A stretch of 64,000 nucleotides of DNA from Flectonema sp. DT1601 (GCA_964019425.1 OZ025801.1:682001-746000); one strand, 5' to 3'. Counted from the first letter of the stretch, positions 1 to 8,886 are shown. The notes: generated by a model not told the origin, from the letters alone. Program-made: numbers and translations.

Positions 1-63
1 CACCACCTAAAGGGTGAACAGAACAAATGAAAACACCACCAAAGACAAAAATAAGCTCAGTTC

Positions 64-282
64 TTATGACTCCTTGCGCCTCTTCAATTTTGATGTTGTT
101 GTGAGTGCAGGGGTCTTCCCCTTAGTACATTCTTCCCGGATAGCACCTCCCGACACAGAGGTGGTGGTATGGGACGCAAATGTTCTCCCCTTTGTAAGAT
201 TTAAGTGGTATTTGCCAAAACAGGGTGCAGGACACATAAAAACCTTACACCCCTGGCATCCATAAGTAGTCCTCACTCGAGT
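64..282 (-). pseudogene. piggyBac-type transposase, C-terminal Cys-rich fragment
   Basis: A minus-strand frame ends at 64 and contains TTYGCQGCKVFMC followed by PCFGKYH. The C-x2-C-x4-C-x3-C pattern followed by YH resembles the C-terminal zinc-binding tail of piggyBac-type (PGBD, DDE_Tnp_1_7) transposases, which bind element ends. There is no plausible upstream start: the frame runs back into repeat R1, which begins at about 284. Two larger fragments of the same kind of protein lie further right on the same strand (2448-2712 and 3112-3413). I infer that all three are one gene split by insertions. The first Cys pair of the usual tail is missing at the junction. Confidence 0.5.
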
Positions 283-565
283 ATGAATTTCGATAAAGTG
301 GGAAGTAACGGACTGGGAGCTTTTGGCTCCTGCCCTATTCCCGATGTAAACTTTCTTTTTATTTTATTTTTTTTAATAGGCCCAAAGGGCGACAATGATG
401 GTTGCTGACCAAGGAATAATATTCAAATGAATTTTCGTTTCAAAGAAACGAACAGAATTAAGAGAGAGGCAGAGAAAAAAGAAAAAAAAAAGAAAGAAAA
501 GAAAAGAAAAAAAAAAAAATGAAGAGGAAATAATCAAACATGAAAAAAAAAAAAAAAAAAATATA

Positions 566-1016
566 TACTGTAAAGGGAAATATTCTCGCGGGGAAATATT
601 CTTGCGGGGAAATATTCCCGCGGGGAAATATTCTTGCGGATTTGGAGATTTTTTTTTAAACTCGCGGGTTTTTCCCCACAAGAATATTTCCCTGCCACAG
701 TGGATTTTTGCAAAAGTCAGTCAGTTGATAAAGAATCTAAGAAATATTTGTGCTTCTATTGAGTGTCAGCTGGAACAAAGCATCATTTACCAAGTGAACA
801 CAATAAAAAACTACCATACTGCACAATAAAAATAATTTTTGCTGAAACTTTCCTTCGTAGCACACATATTTTCTTCACAGAAAGGAACAAAAAAAATGGC
901 TAGAAAAAAAGTATACTTGCAGGGAAATATTCCCGCGGGGAAATATTCTCGCGGATTTAGAAAAAATAATAAAAACTCGCGGGTTTTTCCCCACAAGAAT
1001 ATTTCCCTTTACAGTA
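566..1016. mobile_element. MITE1: small TA-flanked TIR element
   Basis: The ends are inverted copies: TACTGTAAAGGGAAATATTC on the left and its reverse complement ending at 1016. Just inside the left end is a tandem ~17 bp motif of the form GGGGAAATATTC(T/C)(C/T)GCG in about four copies. A shorter version is repeated near 935-955. Both ends carry TA, and uninterrupted R1 copies at 2990-3010 and 8750-8770 have a plain AT-rich sequence here, so this is an insertion at a TA. It encodes no transposase. Tc1/mariner-like mobilisation is only a guess from the TA target. Confidence 0.75.
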
Positions 1017-1225
1017 CATAGATGGAAGTGCCCTACAATTTGGAGGGCGTGTAGGGCGCTTGTAGGGCGCTTTTAATATAAATATTATTTTGGAGGGCGC
1101 TTTTTTTTACCTTTTTTATTACTATAAGACAGCTAAATTGACGTCGACTTACACTGACGCACAAGTATTTTGACGCAGAAGCCAAAAAAAAATTTTGACA
1201 TGCTTGGCAGTCTTTCGAAAAAGAG

Positions 1226-1285
1226 AAAAAAGGGTGTCACGGGGTTCGAACCCGAGACCTCCAGGTCATGGTTCGGAGGTCAACA
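1226..1285 (-). pseudogene. tRNA-like module (3' half) in MITE2
   Basis: Read on the minus strand, the sequence has CCTGGAGGTCTCGGGTTCGAAC, which looks like the variable loop and T-arm of a tRNA with a perfect B box (GGTTCGAACCC). It is followed by a short acceptor-like stretch and six T residues, a Pol III terminator. No good A box or cloverleaf 5' half is visible, so it is a truncated tRNA or tRNA-derived SINE head, not a working tRNA gene. Confidence 0.45.
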
Positions 1286-1287
1286 AT

Positions 1288-1425
1288 GGCAAAAACAATG
1301 GGCCACTCCTTGAGAGCTTCCGGAGCCTGCTGCAATCCCTGAAGCTGAAACTCATTTCAGTGGACGATGCATCCCAGATCTACAAGGAGCTGATTAGCCC
1401 GCAGAATGCACCGAGTCGAATATAG
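1288..1425 (+). pseudogene. Coding-like fragment carried as cargo in MITE2
   Basis: A plus-strand frame ending at 1425 reads LLESFRSLLQSLKLKLISV and then DDASQIYKELISPQN. It has protein-like composition, an amphipathic helical pattern and locally raised GC, unlike the flanking AT-rich repeats. The frame upstream of 1288 is the tRNA-like module and is not protein. I do not recognise the family. It is best read as a captured exon fragment inside a TIR element. Confidence 0.35.
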
Positions 1426-1904
1426 AGGGATTCGAGGAGGGAGAGTGCGTTCTTGCTAACCTGTTAATAGGCCGGTCTTCACGGTACCTTGTGAGAAAAA
1501 AAAAGAAGTTTACTGGTGGCAAGTAAACTGATATCCCAGAGACGCATTTGATCGGGCGAACCGGAGAAAAGTCAAATAAGATGCGATTCGACCCTCGCTG
1601 AGGGCAGGGGTGTGTCAAAATGAGCTCGGCATTATATTAAATTTAATTAAAAAAGCGCCCTCCAGCGCCCTATTTTGGCCCTACAATGGCCCTACAATGG
1701 CCCTATTTTGGCCCTACAAATTTTTGTGGCTGATTTTCACCAGGCGCCCTCCAAATTTGGAGGGCACTTCCATCTATGTATATATATAAATAAAAAACGT
1801 TGTATGAAAAAGGAAAAAAAAGAAAAAAAAAGACCAGAAAAGGAAAGAGAAAATGAAAAGGTATAATATTATTGTGGGGATATGAGGGATAGCAGGGAGA
1901 TGCT

Positions 1905-2447
1905 CTTTTTTTTTTTTTTTTTTTTTTTCTTATTTATTATTTAAAAAAAGGAAACAATCAGTTTAGCGTCTCGATCAGGACGGAAAATAGAAATTAATCG
2001 ACATAGTTGATCGATAGAAAAAAAACAATGATAACATTGTTTATTCTTTTTTTTTTTTTTTTTTTTTTAAATCCTTTTAATTATTTTAAAGAAAAAACAA
2101 TCAGTTTAGCGTCTTGACCAGGACGGAAAATAGTAAGTAATCGACATAGTCGATCGATAAAAAAAAAACAATGATAACATTGTTTATTCCTTTTTTTTTT
2201 TTTTTATTCTTTTTATTTATTTTTAAAGAAAAAACAATCAGTTTAGCGTCCTGACCAGGACGGAAAATAGAAAGTAATCGACATAGTCGATCGATAAAAA
2301 AAACAATGATGACATTGTTTATTCTTTTTTTTTTTTTTATTTTAATTCTTTTTATTTATTTTTAAAAAGAAAAAAAATGGAAAATAGAAATTAGTCAACA
2401 AAGTCGAACGATAAAAAAAAAAAATGTGATACTTACATTGTTTAGCA
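1905..2447 (+). repeat. Hairpin satellite S, array 1
   Basis: This is a tandem repeat with a ~140 bp period in three A-type units and one shorter B-type unit. Each A unit has CAATCAGTTTAGCGTCTTGA, GACCAGGACGGAAAATAG, the palindrome-like TCGACATAGTCGATCGAT, the hairpin AACAATG-ATAA-CATTGTT, and long T and A runs. The B unit lacks the CAATCAG part and has GTCGACAAAGTCGAACGAT. The array starts after an R1 copy and stops abruptly at the piggyBac fragment. Confidence 0.9.
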
Positions 2448-2712
2448 GTGCCAAATATTGATGGATAGTGCTCAGTGGTGCTGAACATGTGTGAAAAGTG
2501 CGAACCCGAGTCAATAGTAGATGTAGTATTGGTTGTCTTGTCTCTCGACGTCCCGTCACTGACGAGTTGCATAGCGAGCTCCTCTACATACCGTATGTAG
2601 GTACCAGTATCCTTACCGCATTTCTTTTGAAGGGTAAACGTGTTGAACATTGAAACTTTCAGCAAGTAGTCGAAAACCTTTAGATGCCATCGTTTAGTTT
2701 GAAGGTTTCTGT
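2448..2712 (-). pseudogene. piggyBac-type transposase fragment, late catalytic region
   Basis: The minus-strand frame reads RWHLKVFDYLLKVSMFN followed by TFTLQKK and YIRYVEELAMQLVSD. This matches the piggyBac (DDE_Tnp_1_7) segment after the catalytic core, where W-x-x-x-x-F-x-x-L-L-(D/x)-x-x-x-x-N-x-x-x-L is followed by an F-x-x-x-L-A-x-x-L helix. It is bounded on the left by satellite S and on the right by R1 copy 2, with no start or stop of its own. It is part of one dead gene with 3112-3413. Confidence 0.65.
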
Positions 2713-3111
2713 TCGCCCTTCAATTCGATAGAGTGGGAAGTAACTGACTGGGAGCTTTTGGCTCCTGCCCTATTCCCGATGTAAACTTTCTTTTTATTTT
2801 TTTTTTTTTTTTTTAACAGGCCCAGAGGGCGACAATGACTGTTGCTGACCAAGGAATAATATTCAAATGAATTTTCGTTTCAAAGAAACGAACAGAATTA
2901 AGAGAGAGGCAGAGAAAAAAAAAAAAAAAAGAAAGAAAGAAAAGAAAAAAAAAAAAATATGAAGAGGAAATAATCAAACATGAAAAAAATAAAAAAAAAT
3001 AAAATAAAATATAAATAAAAAACGTTGTATGAAAAAGGAAAAAAAAGAAAGAAAAAAAAGACCAGAAAAGGAAAGAGAAAATGAAAAGGTATAATATTAT
3101 TGTGGGGATAT
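2713..3111 (+). repeat. Interspersed repeat R1, copy 2, inserted in the transposase
   Basis: This is an uninterrupted R1 copy, starting ATTCGATAGAGTGGGAAG and ending GTGGGGATAT. The flanks carry CCTTCA on both sides (2708-2713 region and about 3113-3118), a plausible 6 bp target duplication. It separates two parts of the piggyBac-type frame. The sequence near 2990-3020 is the empty site for the elements inserted in copies 1 and 3. Confidence 0.75.
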
Positions 3112-3413
3112 TTCCTTCACGCTATCCATCAGGTTAACACCTCCCATCGTTTTGGTGTACCTGTCTACTTGCACGGTAGTTTGATCGGCACTTTTTTCTT
3201 TTTTATTTCTCTTCCTAATCCAGCGATATACATCGACACGGTGCTCACGTAAGGGAAGAGTACTGAAAAGATGCACATCCTTTGAGTCTCTCCACTTTAT
3301 ATGGTGGATGCCGTGCTTGACTGAAGGTAAGAAGCAGAAAAATTCTTCGGTTTTTCTTTCACTTCCGATTTGCTTAGTCGTCCCGGTCCAGGGGTAGCCT
3401 TCGGTTTTGTAAC
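3112..3413 (-). pseudogene. piggyBac-type transposase fragment, catalytic region
   Basis: Read on the minus strand, one frame gives HHIKWRDSKDVHLFSTLP near 3260-3300. After a one-base frameshift near 3250, the second frame gives DRYTKTMGGVNLMDSVKE near 3116-3165. KW-x-D-x-K-x-V-x-x-x-S-T and Y-x-K-x-MGGV(D/N)-x-x-D are hallmarks of the piggyBac DDE transposase family; the last motif carries the third catalytic region, here with N in place of D after GGV. The frameshift and the split by R1 copy 2 make it non-functional. Right of 3413 the frame is closed and a poly-C tract (about 3460-3482) follows. Confidence 0.7.
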
Positions 3414-3556
3414 ATCAACAGAACTCCCTTTCTGTTCCGTCAGGCTGTTCCAACACAGTCCCCCCCCCCCCCCCCCCCCCCAGGAAACACCGACCAGTGG
3501 AGCCAAAGGCCGCACACATATTATAAAAATCAAAGGCCGCCCCCCAACCCAAGAAA
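3414..3556. other. Poly-C tract and unassigned sequence
   Basis: A run of about 22 C residues near 3459-3481 is followed by CAGGAA. The same arrangement (poly-C then CAGGAA) occurs at 19,984-20,018. Nothing else recognisable is seen before the first U unit begins at 3557. Confidence 0.5.
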
Positions 3557-4824
3557 GAGTTAAGTTACCAGGTGAGATTTGGACTGTTAGCTTTGGCTAA
3601 GGCCCTCCCTGAAGAGCAAGAACAAAAAAACTACTCACACCTGAAGAAAACATACACAAAGAACACACTGTAAGCTGTGTGTGTATTTTGTGTTGATCCT
3701 GAGTGATCCCAGCTACAGTTTTGTTTTTCTTTCTTTTTTTTAGAAGAAGATCAGGACATCCAAGCACTGCTGGATAGTTGCTGAATGCAGGGCCTGCCTG
3801 TGGCATTATAATAACAGGCTAAGTCATTTGTAGTTCATAGTTTACCTTTGATTTTATAACTTCACACAGGGTACTATGAACGATGAGAGATCCAGTGGGA
3901 TCACTCAGGGTCTAGTAGAGACCACCAATGTTGTGCGTTGATAGGCAAGGTGACCAACCTTGACATTCTTTCTTTTCTCTCCTGTTGTGACAAACACAAA
4001 ATATACACACAGCTTACAGTGTGTTCTTTGTGTATGTTTTCTTCAGGTGTGAGTAGTTTTTTTGTTCTTGCTCTTCAGGGAGGGCCTTAGCCAAAAGCTA
4101 ACTGTCCAAATCTCACCTGGTAATTCAACTCTTGTCACAACAGGAGAGAAAAGAAACAACGTCAAGGTTGGTCACCTTGCCTATCAACGCACAACATTGG
4201 TGGTCTCTACTAGACCCTGAGTGATCCCACTGGATCTCTCATCGTTCATAGTACCTATGTGAAGTTATAAAATCAAAGGTAAACTATGAACTACAAATGA
4301 CTTAGCCTGTTATTATAATGCCACAGGCAGGCCCTGCATTCAGCAACTATCCAGCAGTGCTTGGATGTCCTGATCTTCTTCTAAAAAAAAGAAAGAAAAA
4401 CAAAACTGTAGCTGGATCACTCAGGATCAACAGACTACCAATGCTACCTGTTGTACTTGCTCACTATGGGGGGTGATGCCAAACACCCAGAAGTACTTAA
4501 CTGCTTTCCTTCTTGCTGCCCAGGGGTTTCTGACCAGAACTAATAGAAAATAAAAAGTAGATGGGAAACAATAAAAAGTAAAATGGATATAACTGAAGTT
4601 AAACAAGACAAATGAAGCAACAGACCAGAACAGATAGGGAACAAAAAGAAAAGATATAGGCAAGAGTTATTGTAGTAAAAGATTACAAATAAACAAATGC
4701 AAGTACCAACACATGATTTAATTACACCAGCAGCTAACAAACAACATAAGATTGAAGATCAGTTGCCAGAGTATTTCAACCATGGTAGAATACTCGCCCC
4801 TCTGGCAGGGATTATCCCAGGGGG
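3557..4824 (+). repeat. Diverged U unit carrying a nested inverted U fragment
   Basis: The unit starts GAGTTAAGTTACCAGGTGAG, as all U copies do. Plus-strand unit sequence runs 3557-3694, is interrupted by a reverse-complement piece of the same unit (3695-4131), then resumes at 4132 exactly where it left off (TTGTCACAACAGG) and continues to about 4824, where it stops at TTATCCCAG. The inverted piece could pair with its neighbours to form a hairpin of more than 400 bp. Small indels (for example one G lost near 4411) break the short ORF seen in array copies. Confidence 0.9.
3695..4131 (-). repeat. Inverted partial U copy nested in a U unit
   Basis: This is the reverse complement of the first part of the unit, from the fixed left end (here at 4131, reading CTCACCTGGTAATTCAACTC on the plus strand) to the sequence CTGTAGCTGGGATCACTCAG (here at 3695). 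The segment between TGTGTATTTTGTG and TTGTCACAACAGG is split cleanly by it, so it looks like an insertion or a break-repair product. Confidence 0.85.
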
Positions 4825-5921
4825 GAGTTGAATTTCCAGGTGAGATTTGGACTGTTAGCTTTTGGCTAAGGCCCTCCCTGAAGAGCAAGAACAAAAAAAC
4901 TACTCACACCTGAAGAAAACATACACAAAGAACACACTGTAAGCTGTGTGTGTATTTTGTGTTTGTCACAACAGGAGAGAAAAGAAAGAATGTCAAGGTT
5001 GGTCACCTTGCCTATCAACGCACAACATTGGTGGTCTCTACTAGACCCTGAGTGATCCCACTGGATCTCTCATCGTTCATAGTACCTATGTGAAGTTATA
5101 AAATCAAAGGTAAACTATGAACTACAAATGACTTAGCCTGTTATTATAATGCCACAGGCAGGCCCTGCATTCAGCAACTATCCAGCAGTGCTTGGATGTC
5201 CTGATCTTCTTCTAAAAAAAAGAAAGAAAAACAAAACTGTAGCTGGGATCACTCAGGATAAACAGACTACCAATGCTACCTGTTGTACTTGCTCACTATG
5301 GGGGGTGATGCCAAACACCCAGAAGTACTTAACTACTTTCCTTCAGACTTGTCCTTTAATTTAGTTAGACACCATGGCTTACAACCCTTCCAGAGGGAAG
5401 CACCATTATGACTTCTATTTTTTTTCTTCAAGAAAATCATAAGGTGGGAACAAAGAAAAATGCTAAGAGGAACCCCCTATTAACACCTAAGACATCTAAA
5501 CTGCAGCCCAGCCTATGCCCAATGCACTAACAGGTCATTCCCTCACACTCAGATCAAAAAATCAAAGTTCAGAGTGCATCTTAGCGTGAATGAGAGAATT
5601 TCCTCCCGCTTTTTTTGAACAAAAGGGATAGGAGAAGGGATAGAAAACGAACATAAAAATAAAATTCTAAGTGAGAAACACTTAGCAGAAATACTTAGCA
5701 GCTTTTAAGGAGCTGAAAAGCAAAAAAAAAATCTAAGTGAGAAACACTTAGTAGTAACACTTTGTAGCTAATTGAGCTGAAAATAAAAAAATAAAAAATT
5801 TCTAAGTGAGAGATACTTAGCAACTTTTAGAACAAATAATTAAGTAAATAACCTGTTGAAATGGTAGTTAAATTCAATGATGAAAACCATTACAGGTTTG
5901 ATGCCAAAACTGACAAAGAAT
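4825..5921 (+). repeat. U unit with internal deletion
   Basis: The unit starts GAGTTGAATTTCCAGGTGAG and ends TGCCAAAACTGACAAAGAAT, the same ends as array monomers. An internal block of about 350 bp is missing: TACTTTCCTTC at 5336-5346 joins directly to AGACTTGTCC. The 3' part retains the repeated CTAAGTGAGAAACACTTAG hairpin. It is more diverged from the main array than array units are from each other, so it is older. Confidence 0.9.
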
Positions 5922-6016
5922 GAGTTAAGTTACCAGGTGAGATTTGGACTGTTAGCTTTTGGCTAAGGCCCTCCCTGAAGAGCAAGAACAAAAAAACTAC
6001 TCACACCTGAAGAAGG
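5922..6016 (+). repeat. U left-end fragment
   Basis: Only the first ~95 bp of a unit are present, from GAGTTAAGTTACCAGGTGAG to CTCACACCTGAAGAA. The fragment is bracketed by CAGGTGAG and CTCACACCTG, a short inverted repeat, and contains the hairpin TTAGC-TTTTG-GCTAA. An almost identical fragment is at 8398-8484. Confidence 0.85.
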
Positions 6017-6170
6017 ATGAAAAACTTTCAAGCGAAAAAACTTGACGTCCGTACGCCCCAGAGATCAAAGGACGGACGACTCACACCCCCTTCTTTCGCC
6101 CCATTTTATTTACTGGTACAGTGACAAACTTTTTTTTCCTTTTTCATACAACGTTTTTTTATTTATATAT
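6017..6170 (-). repeat. Unassigned 110 bp then the 3' part of R1 copy 3
   Basis: Nothing is recognised in 6017-6130. From about 6136 the plus strand reads CCTTTTTCATACAACG, the reverse complement of the R1 3' region. This is the broken-off end of R1 copy 3 (main part 7751-8032), separated from it by element A. Confidence 0.6.
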
Positions 6171-6362
6171 ATGAGGCGGTTTTTAAACCCCCCCCCCAAA
6201 ATGGGCCAGGCTATCCTGTGGGCACCTAACACCCAATCCGAGCCCACCACCCCACGAAAATACTATCCAAAAAACTCGAATCCGGTACTGGGGCATCCTT
6301 TTACTGCCCACCAGTTTAAAAATTTCACTTTTTTTAACTGTATTTAGTACTTTTGCCTTATA

Positions 6363-6763
6363 AGCTGTGCATTTCTGTAGTAAAAGCTATTTTTGTAAAT
6401 TTCCGTTCTTTGAAAGCAACGGGAATTATGTAACGGGGATGGGAAGAATTCAAAACTATATTTATGTGAATTTCAGTTTTTTCCCATATCATCTTCACCA
6501 CTAACACAATCTTATGACCATCACTGTTATAATTATTGTTGTGTGACTCACTCATGGGTAGTTTGCTACTAATTTCGGGAAAGCTCCCTTTGCGTTACTT
6601 TGAGCTGTTCGAGACTAAGATGCGAGCGCCAATGCAGAAGTGACATTCCCAAAGTTGGTCGCCCTCAGACTTGCCATGCCGACTGGGGAAGAAGTTAACC
6701 GAACTGATTAGATTCTTCTGCAGAATGGAACTGATGAGCGACAAACGGGCTTCGGCTCGTGAC
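6363..6763. other. Interior of element A, left of the rRNA piece
   Basis: No ORF, tRNA-like or repeat sequence is recognised. Bases 6600-6763 have higher GC and several short inverted repeats and may be a diverged continuation of LSU domain V, but I could not align them by eye. Confidence 0.3.
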
Positions 6764-7118
6764 CCTGACTGGTGCCTCGTTTGGAGGCACCAGTCAGGTG
6801 GGGAGTTTGGCTGGGGCGGCACATCTGGTACACATTAACGCAGGTGTCCTAAGCGCCCAGTGAGAACAGAAATCTCACGTAGAGCATAAGGGTAAAAGCT
6901 TGCTCGATACGCGATCTTCTTAGTACCGATCCACGGTGTGAAAGCATGGCCTAACGATCCTTTGGTCTCGCTTCATGTCAGGGATGAAGCCAGGTTTGAC
7001 AGAAAATTACCACAGGAATAACTGGCTTGTAGCAGCCAAACGTTCAGCCACAGCGACGTTGCTTTTTGATCCTTCGCTGTTGGTTCTTCCTACTGGAAGC
7101 CGTCAGGAAAAGGTAAAA
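6764..7118 (+). rRNA. Partial eukaryotic LSU (28S-type) rRNA, domain V
   Basis: Recognisable LSU blocks occur in order: GGTGGGGAGTTTGGCTGGGG (about 6797-6816), AACGCAGGTGTCCTAAG, GGGTAAAAGCTTGCT, GTGAAAGCATGGCCTA, TTACCACAGGAATAACTGG, and GCGACGTTGCTTTTTGATCC (near 7050). This is the peptidyl-transferase side of domain V and is of eukaryotic cytosolic type, not bacterial or mitochondrial. It begins with a perfect 15 bp stem (6764-6778 with 6784-6798). Homology fades after TCTTCC at about 7090-7118. Many substitutions and small indels are present, and only a fragment of the ~3.4+ kb gene is here, so it is probably a captured pseudogene. Confidence 0.8.
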
Positions 7119-7556
7119 TTCTTGAATTTTACCTTTTATGTCAGGTGTTGCAACTGCGGAACGGCCACCAACATCTACCTTAGAGAGTTCTTCCACAAAT
7201 CCTTTCCAACTGTTATCCCTGCACTTGCTAATTCTGTTTCCCTAACCACGAGAACAGGGCACCTGTAGCAGTGACCTCTTATCAAGCAAGCTAAGATTAT
7301 CAAAGAAACCTGATAATCCTGAAGGTATACTCGTTGTGAGTAACATTGGCCGAACACTGACCCATTGCTTCAAGGAGGGGTGACTTACAATCACCACCTG
7401 ATATCACTTCCAACAGTTCCTTCATGGAACTTATTATCCTCTTCGTTTCACTACTTGCCCTGCTCCTGCTACAAATCTGATATGTACCTAAGCTCCGGAA
7501 TCCTTCAGCACTACTGACAAGCTCAATTTGGGTGTTTTCAGGGTTCCTAATAGAGT
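7119..7556. other. Interior of element A, right of the rRNA piece
   Basis: Starts with a small hairpin (GGTAAAATTC/GAATTTTACC near 7115-7137). No protein family or RNA gene is recognised. The expected next LSU helices are absent. Confidence 0.3.
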
Positions 7557-7750
7557 TACAAGGCAAAAGTACCAAATACAGTTAAAAAAAGTGAAATTTT
7601 CAAACTGGTGGGCAGTAAAAGGGTGCCCCAGTACCGGATTTGAGTTTTTTGGATAGTATTTTGCTGGAGTGGTGGGCTCGGATTGGGTGTTAGGTGCCCA
7701 CAGGATAGCCTGGCCCATTTTGGGGGGGGGGTTTAAAAAGACCCTCATAT

Positions 7751-8032
7751 ATATTTTTTTTTTTTTCATGTTTGATTATTTCCTCTTCATATTTTTTTTT
7801 TTTTCTTTTCTTTCTTTCTTTTTTTTTTTTTTTTTCTCTGCCTCTCTCTTAATTCTGTTCGTTTCTTTGAAACGAAAATTCATTTGAATATTATTCCTTG
7901 GTCAGCAACCATCATTGTCGCCCTTTGGGCCTGTTAAAAAAATAAAAAATAAAAAGAAAGTTTACATCGGGAATAGGGCAGGAGCCAAAAGCTCCCAGTC
8001 CGTTACTTCCCACTTTATCGAAATTCTTTTTG
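7751..8032 (-). repeat. Interspersed repeat R1, copy 3 (inverted)
   Basis: This is the reverse complement of R1: it reads CATGTTTGATTATTTCCTC, the TTCGTTTC/GAAACGAA hairpin and CTTCCCACTTTATCGAAATT at its right end. Element A interrupts it at the same A/T-rich point where copy 1 received MITE1 and MITE2. Confidence 0.8.
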
Positions 8033-8337
8033 TAAAGCTGGGTAGACGACGAATTATTTTTTGTGCACAGAGACAAGGTATCCATGAGAACAAAGGATCA
8101 AGAGAAGAAGTGCACATTCCCATCCCAAACCCAGAAACATGAGAACTCATTAAATTGAAGGGTCATGTCTTTTCAAGTCGAAAAATGCTTAAATGCTGAA
8201 GAAGACTGTCGTCCCCAGCTCGCGGGTTTTCCCTGTCGCTGTATGTCGAGACAACGATCAGAGTCAGTAGAAAGATTGTACTAATTAACAGTATAATGAA
8301 AAAGGACAAAGAGAGAAGTTTCCATTTTATCTTCCCG
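8033..8337. other. Unassigned 300 bp between repeats
   Basis: A plus-strand frame gives GRRRIIFCAQRQGIHENK and then EEVHIPIPNPET before a stop at about 8142. It has protein-like composition but no recognised family. GCTCGCGGGTTTTCCCTG near 8218-8235 contains the GGTTTTCCC terminus found in elements B and C, but no partner terminus is found. Confidence 0.25.
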
Positions 8338-8397
8338 AAAAAAAAAAAAAAAAAAGAGCATCTCCCTGCTATCCCCATATCCCCACTGAGTTGAGTT
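8338..8397 (-). repeat. Inverted R1-satellite junction fragment
   Basis: An A run followed by GAGCATCTCCCTGCTATCCC and CATATCCCCA is the reverse complement of the junction at 1880-1910 and 8868-8895 that normally links R1 to satellite S. It is bounded on the right by a U left-end fragment. Confidence 0.65.
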
Positions 8398-8484
8398 TAC
8401 CAGGTGAGATTTGGACTGTTAGCTTTTGGCTAAGGCCCTCTCTGAAGAGCAAGAACAAAAAAACTACTCACACCTGAAGAAAAG
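8398..8484 (+). repeat. U left-end fragment
   Basis: GAGTTGAGTTTACCAGGTGAG through CTCACACCTGAAGAAAAG. It matches the first ~90 bp of unit U and breaks at nearly the same point as the fragment at 5922-6016. Confidence 0.85.
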
Positions 8485-8886
8485 AATTTCGATAAAGTGG
8501 GAAGTAACGGACTGGGAGCTTTTGGCTCCTGCCCTATTCCCGATGTAAACTTTCTTTTTTTTTTTTTTTTTTTTAACAGGTCCAAAGGGCGACAATGATG
8601 GTTGCTGACCAAGGAATAATATTCAAATGAATTTTCGTTTCAAAGAAACGAACAGAATTAAGAGAGAGGCAGAGAAAAAAAAAAAAAAGAAAGAAAAGAA
8701 AAAAAAATATGAAGAGGAAATAGTCAAACATGAAAAAATAAAAAAAAGAAAAAATAAAATATAAATAAAAAACGTTGTATGAAAAAGGGAAAAAAAGAAA
8801 AAAAAAAAAAAAAAAAAGACCAGAAAAGGAAAGAGAAAATGAAAAGGTATAATATTATTGTGGGGATATGAGGATAGCAGGGAAAT
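8485..8886 (+). repeat. Interspersed repeat R1, copy 4
   Basis: A complete uninterrupted R1 copy from AATTTCGATAAAGTGGG to GTGGGGATATGAGGATAGC. It continues through the standard junction into satellite S. It gives a second empty-site reference (about 8750-8770) for the TA insertions. Confidence 0.8.

Larger units (their letters stand above)
1015..1780. mobile_element. MITE2: TA-flanked TIR element with tRNA-like and coding-like cargo
   Basis: The left end TACATAGATGGAAGTGCCCT is matched by its reverse complement at the right end (to 1780), followed on each side by AATTTGGAGGGCG-type repeats of a GCCCTACAA motif. It abuts MITE1 and shares a single TA with it (1015-1016), giving TA-MITE1-TA-MITE2-TA. 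The interior (1195-1620) has higher GC. It holds a tRNA-like module on the minus strand, a coding-like stretch on the plus strand, a perfect 8 bp hairpin AGTTTACT/AGTAAACT near 1504-1528, and a weak B-box-like sequence near 1580. No transposase is encoded. Confidence 0.75.
284..1904 (+). repeat. Interspersed repeat R1, copy 1, split by two TIR elements
   Basis: R1 is an AT-rich repeat of about 400 bp seen four times. It starts AATTTCGATAAAGTGGGAAG and ends near TATTATTGTGGGGATAT. It contains three hairpins: GGGAGC/GCTCC, GCCC-AAA-GGGC and TTCGTTTC-AAA-GAAACGAA, followed by long purine tracts. In this copy the left part is 284-565, elements MITE1 and MITE2 intervene, and the right part resumes at about 1781. 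After R1 comes a junction (GATAGCAGGGAGATGCTC plus a T run) leading into satellite S, as also happens near 8870. No coding capacity is seen. The class (SINE-like, or part of a larger composite) is unresolved. Confidence 0.75.
6171..7747. mobile_element. TIR element A with ~190 bp arms and LSU rRNA cargo
   Basis: The left arm 6171-6362 and right arm 7557-7747 are inverted copies with only a few differences. They start ATGAGG and then a C9-10 run and AATGGGCCAGGC. Flanks are TA-rich (TATATAT on both sides), consistent with insertion at a TA inside R1 copy 3. The interior carries an LSU rRNA fragment (6764-7118) and otherwise unassigned sequence. Apparent peptides in the arms are mirror images of each other and are not genes. 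No transposase is encoded, so it needs one from elsewhere. Arm similarity implies recent activity or gene conversion. Confidence 0.85.

Noticed and set aside
566-1016. LTR or prokaryotic terminator hairpins
   Set aside because: The paired sequences are inverted with TA flanks, which fits a small DNA element. There are no TG...CA direct repeats and no bacterial context.
6171-7769. Similar ~60-residue peptides on both strands at the ends of element A
   Set aside because: They come from the two inverted arms of one TIR element, so they are the same DNA read twice, not a gene pair.
8033-8142. Part of the piggyBac-type transposase
   Set aside because: The short plus-strand frame has no family motif and lies in the opposite orientation to the other fragments.
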